Shown here: one piece after another, positions 59,834 to 64,000 of the stretch
Numbering within the stretch: the stretch's first letter is position 1
Layout of the letters: each line of letters starts with the position of its first letter
Assembly: GCA_035249905.1 (NCBI GenBank)
Contig: DATFFT010000059.1
Coordinates: 1 to 64,000, forward strand
Length of the DNA: 64,000 bases
Origin: JAOUEA01 sp035249905
Lineage (GTDB): Bacteria; Actinomycetota; UBA4738; HRBIN12
Reading direction: 5' to 3'
Program-made: the position numbers and the translations under genes
Notes under the pieces: generated by a model
What the model was told of the DNA's origin: nothing
The model's input: only the letters and a program-made list of their open reading frames with translations
The model's database searches: none

Positions 59834-60085
59834 TGAGGCTCACGTGGCGGGATATGGTGCGCCCCGGTTCTCGGGCAGGCGCAACCTCGAGGTCTTGGGG
59901 CGTATCGACGGCATCGGCGCCGCGGCGATCGACGCATCGCTCGATCGGGTGGGGCTCTCAACGACATGCAGCTCGGGGACGGGTCGGTCGTCACGCCCGC
60001 GCGTGCGGCGTTGGTCGTGGCCGCCGACACGCTCGGACTCCTGGCGATCGCCACGGTGTCCTTCCGTGTGCGCGACGTCCAGTGA
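59834..60085 (+). pseudogene. Possible frameshifted small gene between kinase and DUF4446 gene
   Basis: One frame reads NLEVLGRIDGIGAAAIDASL to DRVG at about 59953; a shift of 2 nt at a CTCTC run gives LNDMQLGDGSVVTPARAAL through RVRDVQ to a stop at 60083-60085. Both halves look coding in composition and join naturally if TC is removed. This 415-bp gap otherwise holds only the divergent kinase promoter and the start of the DUF4446 gene. Sequence error is as likely as decay. Confidence 0.35.
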
Positions 60086-60176
60086 TCGGTCCGGGGGTCC
60101 ATCGCACCGTCGTATAGTGAGGCCCCCGCAGGCCTGAACGGCCCTCGGACCGACCGTCGATGTCCACGAGGTCGCC

Positions 60177-60674
60177 ATGACCCTGTCCGACAGCACGCTC
60201 ACCCTGGTCGCTCTCATCGCGATCGTCCTGTCCGTGCTCGCGGTCCTGTTCTCGATCCTGGGTGGGGGCGGCCGCCGCACCAGGGAGTCCGAGGGCCCGA
60301 TCGAGATGAGCGAGGCGCTGCGCGGGGTGTTGACGGGCCAGGCCCAACGCATCGAGCGCCTCGAGCAGGCGGCGCGGGCGCTCAATGCCACCGACAAGCG
60401 TCAGCAGGTACTCGTCGATGGCAGCGTGCGACACGTCGCGTTGCTGCGCTTCGACGCGTTCGAGGACGTCGGTGGACGGCTCTCGTTCTCCTGCGCCCTG
60501 CTGGACGACCACGGCACCGGGGTCGTGCTGACGTCGATCAACGGCAGGCAGGAGACCCGCGTCTACGCGAAGCCGGTGACCATGGGCTCCAGCTCGTACA
60601 ACCTCTCCACCGAGGAAGCGGAGGCGATCCGCGACGCCATGGCGACCGACGCCCAGCCCGTGGAGGCTCGATGA
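60177..60674 (+). CDS. DUF4446 membrane-anchored protein
   Basis: 165 residues from ATG at 60177. N-terminal transmembrane helix (LTLVALIAIVLSVLAVLFSI), a coiled-coil-like stretch (QAQRIERLEQAARALNATD), then the DUF4446 core HVALLRFDAFEDVGGRLSFS, CALLDDHGTGVVLTSINGR and ETRVYAKPV. Function unknown; the family is common in Firmicutes and actinobacteria near replication or chromosome genes. Its stop overlaps the bactofilin start. Confidence 0.88.
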   Translation: MTLSDSTLTLVALIAIVLSVLAVLFSILGGGGRRTRESEGPIEMSEALRGVLTGQAQRIERLEQAARALNATDKRQQVLVDGSVRHVALLRFDAFEDVGGRLSFSCALLDDHGTGVVLTSINGRQETRVYAKPVTMGSSSYNLSTEEAEAIRDAMATDAQPVEAR

Positions 60675-61180
60675 TCTTCCGACGCGACGAGGACGACGCG
60701 GACCCGATCGAGGCGACGGCGCCGACGAACGCCGGCGCCGAACGACGGGCACGAGACGAAGGAGGCGGCATGGCTGAGGACAACGGTGAGGTCACGATCG
60801 TCGGCACGGGCGCGCGCCTCGAGGGCAACGTCGTGTCGGCCGGCAACCTGCGCATCGATGGTCAGGTGAAGGGCCAGATCAACGCCGACGGCGACGTGAC
60901 GCTGTCGCCGCAGAGCCAGGTCGAGGCGGACATACGGGCCCAGAACGTCAGCGTCGCGGGCAAGTTCAAGGGCAACGTGGTCGTGAAAGGCAAGGCGCAC
61001 CTCGCCCGGGGCGGGCGCATCGACGGCAACGTCACGTCGAAGACGCTGGTCGTCGAGGAAGGCGGCATCTTCCACGGTCAGAGCATCATGGACGGCGGAT
61101 CGGGGACGGCTCCGCAGCAGGGGAAGGCCGCGCAGCCCGCACATGCCGACGCCAAGGGCGACCAGGTCAAGGTCCCGTAA
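60671..61180 (+). CDS. Bactofilin (polymerising cytoskeletal protein)
   Basis: 169 residues. An acidic head precedes a central beta-helix (about 40-140) with the bactofilin repeats VTIVGTGARLEGNVVSAGNL, RIDGQVKGQI, VAGKFKGNVVVKGKAHLARG, GRIDGNVTSKTLVVEEGG, and a disordered Gln/Ala tail. Bactofilins form filaments without nucleotide and guide shape or wall enzymes. Coupled to DUF4446 and only 4 nt before serS. Confidence 0.92.
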   Translation: MIFRRDEDDADPIEATAPTNAGAERRARDEGGGMAEDNGEVTIVGTGARLEGNVVSAGNLRIDGQVKGQINADGDVTLSPQSQVEADIRAQNVSVAGKFKGNVVVKGKAHLARGGRIDGNVTSKTLVVEEGGIFHGQSIMDGGSGTAPQQGKAAQPAHADAKGDQVKVP

Positions 61181-61184
61181 CAGC

Positions 61185-62459
61185 ATGCTCGACATCAAGG
61201 CGATCCGGGAGGATCCGGAGCGGTTCCGGGCCGGCCTCGCGCGCCGGAACCTCGCCGATGCCGTCGACGAGATCCTCGCTTCGGACGAGCGCAGGCGGAC
61301 CCTCACCGCGAAGGTGGAGGAGCTCCGCGCCGAGCAGAACAAGGCGTCGAAGACGATCGGCCGCGCGGAGAGCGACGAGAAGCAGCGGCTGATCGCCGAG
61401 GTCGCCCGCGTGTCCGCCGAGCTGAAGGAGCTCGAGCCGCAGCTCGCCGAGGCCGACGAGGCGTTGACCTCGTTGCTCGCCGAGATCCCGAACCTCCCTC
61501 ACGACAGCGCCCCCGACGGGTTCACCGACGAGGACGCGGTCGAGGCCCGTCGTCATCTCGAGCCTCCCGAGCTCGCGTTCGAGCCGAAAGACCACGCGGA
61601 GCTCGGCGCGGCGCTCGGCGTGCTCGACGTCGAGCGCGCCGTCCGCGCGAGCGGGTCCCGGTTCGTGTACGTGATGGGCGACCTCGTGTTCGTGCAGTTC
61701 GCCCTGATGCGTCACGCCATGGACATCCTGGTGGGGAAGGGCTTCGTGCCCGTCATCCCTCCGGTGCTGGTCCGCGAGGAAGTGATGTACGGCTCCGGCT
61801 TCCTGCCGACCGACGAAGCCAACATCTACCGGACCGACGCCGATCAGCTCTACCTGGTCGGCACCTCGGAGGTGTCGCTCGCCGCGCTGCACATGGGCGA
61901 GACCCTCGAGCAGGATGCCCTTCCGCTCCGCTACGCCGGCTATTCCACGTGCTTCCGCCGTGAGGCCGGCACCTACGGCAAGGACATGGGCGGCATGTTC
62001 CGCGTCCACCAGTTCGACAAGGTCGAGATGTTCTCCTTCTGCGACCCAGGATCGAGCTGGGACGAGCTCGAGTTCCTGGTCTCGATCGAGGAGGAGATCG
62101 TGGGGAACCTCGATCTGCCGTACCGGGTCGTGAACATCGCGGCGGGGGACCTGGGCGGGGCGGCCGCGAAGAAGTACGACATCGAGGCGTGGCTGCCGGC
62201 GCAGCGGCGCTATCGAGAGATCACGTCGTGCTCCAACTACACGGACTACGGGGCGCGTCGCGCCCAGACCAGGATGCGATCGAGCGACGGGAAGACCGGC
62301 GTTCCGCACACGCTGAACGGCACGGCGACCGCCATCGGGCGAACGCTGATCGCGTTGCTCGAGAACCACCAGCGAGCCGACGGCTCGGTCGTGCTGCCCG
62401 AGAAGCTGCATCCGTACCTGCCCGAGAACGTGCGCGTGTTGCGCTCGCCCGCGGGCTGA
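61185..62459 (+). CDS. serS: Serine-tRNA ligase
   Basis: 424 residues from ATG at 61185. N-terminal coiled-coil arm (about 30-105) for the long tRNA-Ser variable loop; class II core with YLVGTSEVSLAALHMGE, AGYSTCFRREAGTYGKDMGG (motif 2), FRVHQFDKVEMF, EITSCSNYTDYGARR, and motif 3 GTATAIGRTLIALLENHQ. Charges tRNA-Ser and also tRNA-Sec where present, which links loosely to the selenoprotein candidate at 2 kb. Confidence 0.96.
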   Translation: MLDIKAIREDPERFRAGLARRNLADAVDEILASDERRRTLTAKVEELRAEQNKASKTIGRAESDEKQRLIAEVARVSAELKELEPQLAEADEALTSLLAEIPNLPHDSAPDGFTDEDAVEARRHLEPPELAFEPKDHAELGAALGVLDVERAVRASGSRFVYVMGDLVFVQFALMRHAMDILVGKGFVPVIPPVLVREEVMYGSGFLPTDEANIYRTDADQLYLVGTSEVSLAALHMGETLEQDALPLRYAGYSTCFRREAGTYGKDMGGMFRVHQFDKVEMFSFCDPGSSWDELEFLVSIEEEIVGNLDLPYRVVNIAAGDLGGAAAKKYDIEAWLPAQRRYREITSCSNYTDYGARRAQTRMRSSDGKTGVPHTLNGTATAIGRTLIALLENHQRADGSVVLPEKLHPYLPENVRVLRSPAG

Positions 62460-64000
62460 TCACGCCCGTTCGGCGTCGGCGGCGTCCGCCGGGACGGGGA
62501 TCGATCCGGCTACGACGTGGCGAGTCACGTCGACCGAGATGCCGTTCCACACCGGGCGGCCGTCCTCGAACGTGCGGGTCGCGTAGCTGAAGATCCAGCG
62601 AAGCGACCCGTCGCGGTGGAGGAGCCGGTAGAGCTCGTCCCAGGGCTCTCCGGTCGCGTCGCACCGGTCGCTCGCGGCCCGCAGTCGGTCGCGGTCCTCG
62701 GGATGAACGATGCGGAAGAAGTGCTCGGGCTCCATCATCAGCTCGTCGGGGAGATAGCCGAAGACCGCCTCGACCTGGGGGCCGATGAAGACGTACCGGC
62801 TGGTCCCCGAGGCCGGGTCGACGACCTCGCTCCACGGGACGGCCGGCATCGTGTCGACGATCGAACGGTAGCGAGACGCCGACGCGGCGATCGCGAGGTG
62901 GGCCTCCTGGTCCTCGGTGACATCGATCATGACACCGTGGAACAAGGTGGGGCGTCCCACGGCGTCGCGCTCGATGGTGCCTCCTCGATGGAGGATCCAG
63001 ACGATCCGACCGTCGCCCGCGATCATGCGGAACGTCTGGTTCCACGGCTCACCCATGGTCCACGCCGACCGAGCCGACTCCCGCATCCAACCGACGTCGT
63101 CGGGATGCATGTGATCGAACCACGCGTCGACGTCGCCGATCCATCGATCGATCGGCATGCGCAGCAATCGCTCGGCATTGGGACTCATGTACCGGACGTC
63201 GATACGGACATCGTCGTCGGTGTGCTCCAGCTCGAACTCGTAGACGACGACCGGGCTCAGCTCTGCGAGCCGGCGGAACCGCTCCTCGGCCGCCTCCGCG
63301 TGCTTGCGGGGGGTGATGTCGAGCATCACGCCCTGCAGGTTCGACGGCCGACCGAGCTCGTCCCGATCCAGCAGCGTCGCTTGCTCCAGGACCCACACGA
63401 CTGAGCCGTCCTTGGCGAGGTAGCGGAACTCCTCGTTGAACGGTTCGCCCGTCCGACGCGTGTGCTCGGTGGCAGCCACGACCCGTTCCCGGTCGTGCGG
63501 ATGGACCCGTTCGCGCCAGAGCGTGGGGCTGCGCTGCCACTCCTCCACCGAGTACCCGAGCAGCTCCTCGATGCGCGGGCTCATGAACGGCAAGGGGTCC
63601 TCCAGCTGTTCGTCCGGCCACAGCACGCGCCATGTGTACGCCACGCCCGGCATGTGGTTCACGATGGCACGGAGGCGTTCTTCGGTGTGTCGCAGTTCGG
63701 CCTCGACACGCCGCCGCTCCTCGATCTCGAGGCCCATCATCTCGTTGGCGTCCTCGAGCTCCGCGGTCCGGGTGAGCACGCGCAGCTCGAGCTCGTCGCG
63801 GGCCAGACGGAGCAGTTCCTCGGATTCCTTCTGCGGGGAGATATCGATCATCACGCCGAGCCAGCGTGTGCCCTCGGCGTCGGTCACCAGCTCCGCGTGA
63901 TCGCGGACCCACACCTCTCGTCCATCGCTCGCGATCAGCCGGTACTCGCGCTGCCAGGGATGGCCGGTCTCGTTGTGCAGGTCGTGAGCGGCGAGCTCGA
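62460..64000 (-). CDS. Multi-PAS domain sensor protein, N-terminus beyond window edge
   Basis: 512 residues are visible, ending at 62460 just against the serS stop. Four PAS/PAC units can be told apart, with PAC endings WLGVMIDISPQKE, NLQGVMLDITPRKHAEA, LFHGVMIDVTEDQEAH and WNGISVDVTRHVV and repeated EEFRYLAKDGSVVWV/YRLLHRDGSLRWIF patterns. A coiled coil (ELELRVLTRTAELEDANEMM) separates the first from the second. No kinase, GGDEF, EAL or phosphatase domain follows the last PAS, so output would have to sit in the missing N-part or come from partner binding. Confidence 0.85.
   Translation of the reverse strand, partial: ELAAHDLHNETGHPWQREYRLIASDGREVWVRDHAELVTDAEGTRWLGVMIDISPQKESEELLRLARDELELRVLTRTAELEDANEMMGLEIEERRRVEAELRHTEERLRAIVNHMPGVAYTWRVLWPDEQLEDPLPFMSPRIEELLGYSVEEWQRSPTLWRERVHPHDRERVVAATEHTRRTGEPFNEEFRYLAKDGSVVWVLEQATLLDRDELGRPSNLQGVMLDITPRKHAEAAEERFRRLAELSPVVVYEFELEHTDDDVRIDVRYMSPNAERLLRMPIDRWIGDVDAWFDHMHPDDVGWMRESARSAWTMGEPWNQTFRMIAGDGRIVWILHRGGTIERDAVGRPTLFHGVMIDVTEDQEAHLAIAASASRYRSIVDTMPAVPWSEVVDPASGTSRYVFIGPQVEAVFGYLPDELMMEPEHFFRIVHPEDRDRLRAASDRCDATGEPWDELYRLLHRDGSLRWIFSYATRTFEDGRPVWNGISVDVTRHVVAGSIPVPADAADAERA

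Overview
This is a 64 kb stretch of high-GC DNA, dense in genes, from a bacterium that is most likely a deep-branching member of the Actinomycetota. The main support is the cell-wall control cluster at 46-53 kb (PknB-type kinase with PASTA domains, penicillin-binding protein, RodA/FtsW, PP2C phosphatase, two FHA proteins, then tRNA-Leu). Further support comes from an F420-type luciferase-like oxidoreductase, a UdgX-type uracil-DNA glycosylase, RsbW/STAS/SigB-F-G switch genes, and many GTG starts with ATGA/GTGA overlaps. No prophage, insertion sequence or CRISPR array is visible.

Layout. 1-2.5 kb: a GH15 glycosidase cut by the window edge, behind a rhodanese-CBS gene with an in-frame UGA at an expected cysteine position (candidate selenoprotein). 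2.5-6.2 kb: small orphans, a TIR-like protein and an acyl-CoA synthetase. 6.2-9.8 kb: a secreted metalloprotease and an LPG-synthase-type flippase-like protein. 9.8-14.6 kb: a sulfate/sulfite assimilation and siroheme operon (sulfite reductase, zinc ribbon, CysH, precorrin-2 dehydrogenase, SUMT) behind a promoter, a Cys-Cys leader peptide and a terminator-like hairpin. 14.7-22 kb: nucleotidyltransferase, BON, metallophosphoesterase, DUF72, hemerythrin, YetF, a DapA-family aldolase, proline dehydrogenase and small basic proteins.

22-30 kb is rich in partner-switching regulation: two RsbW-like proteins, a STAS protein, a SigB/F/G sigma factor and a PAS-GAF-SpoIIE phosphatase, with topoisomerase IB and an F420-type oxidoreductase between. 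30-33.6 kb holds UdgX, isocitrate lyase with a long structured leader, and a secreted beta-repeat protein. 33.6-43 kb is a histidine operon (hisD-C-B-H-A-F-I ... hisG) split by a five-domain SpoIIE phosphatase and a STAS protein; hisE is not here. 43-46 kb: HU, a serine hydrolase and a tandem-domain ThyX.

46-53.3 kb is the cell growth and division cluster ending in tRNA-Leu(CAG). 53.4-64 kb carries a small repeat-bearing membrane protein, a large ATPase-LuxR regulator, an ABM-domain protein, a second Ser/Thr kinase with an outer FnIII domain, DUF4446, bactofilin, SerS and a multi-PAS protein cut by the right edge.

All functions are inferred from motifs and domain patterns read by eye; no database search was run.
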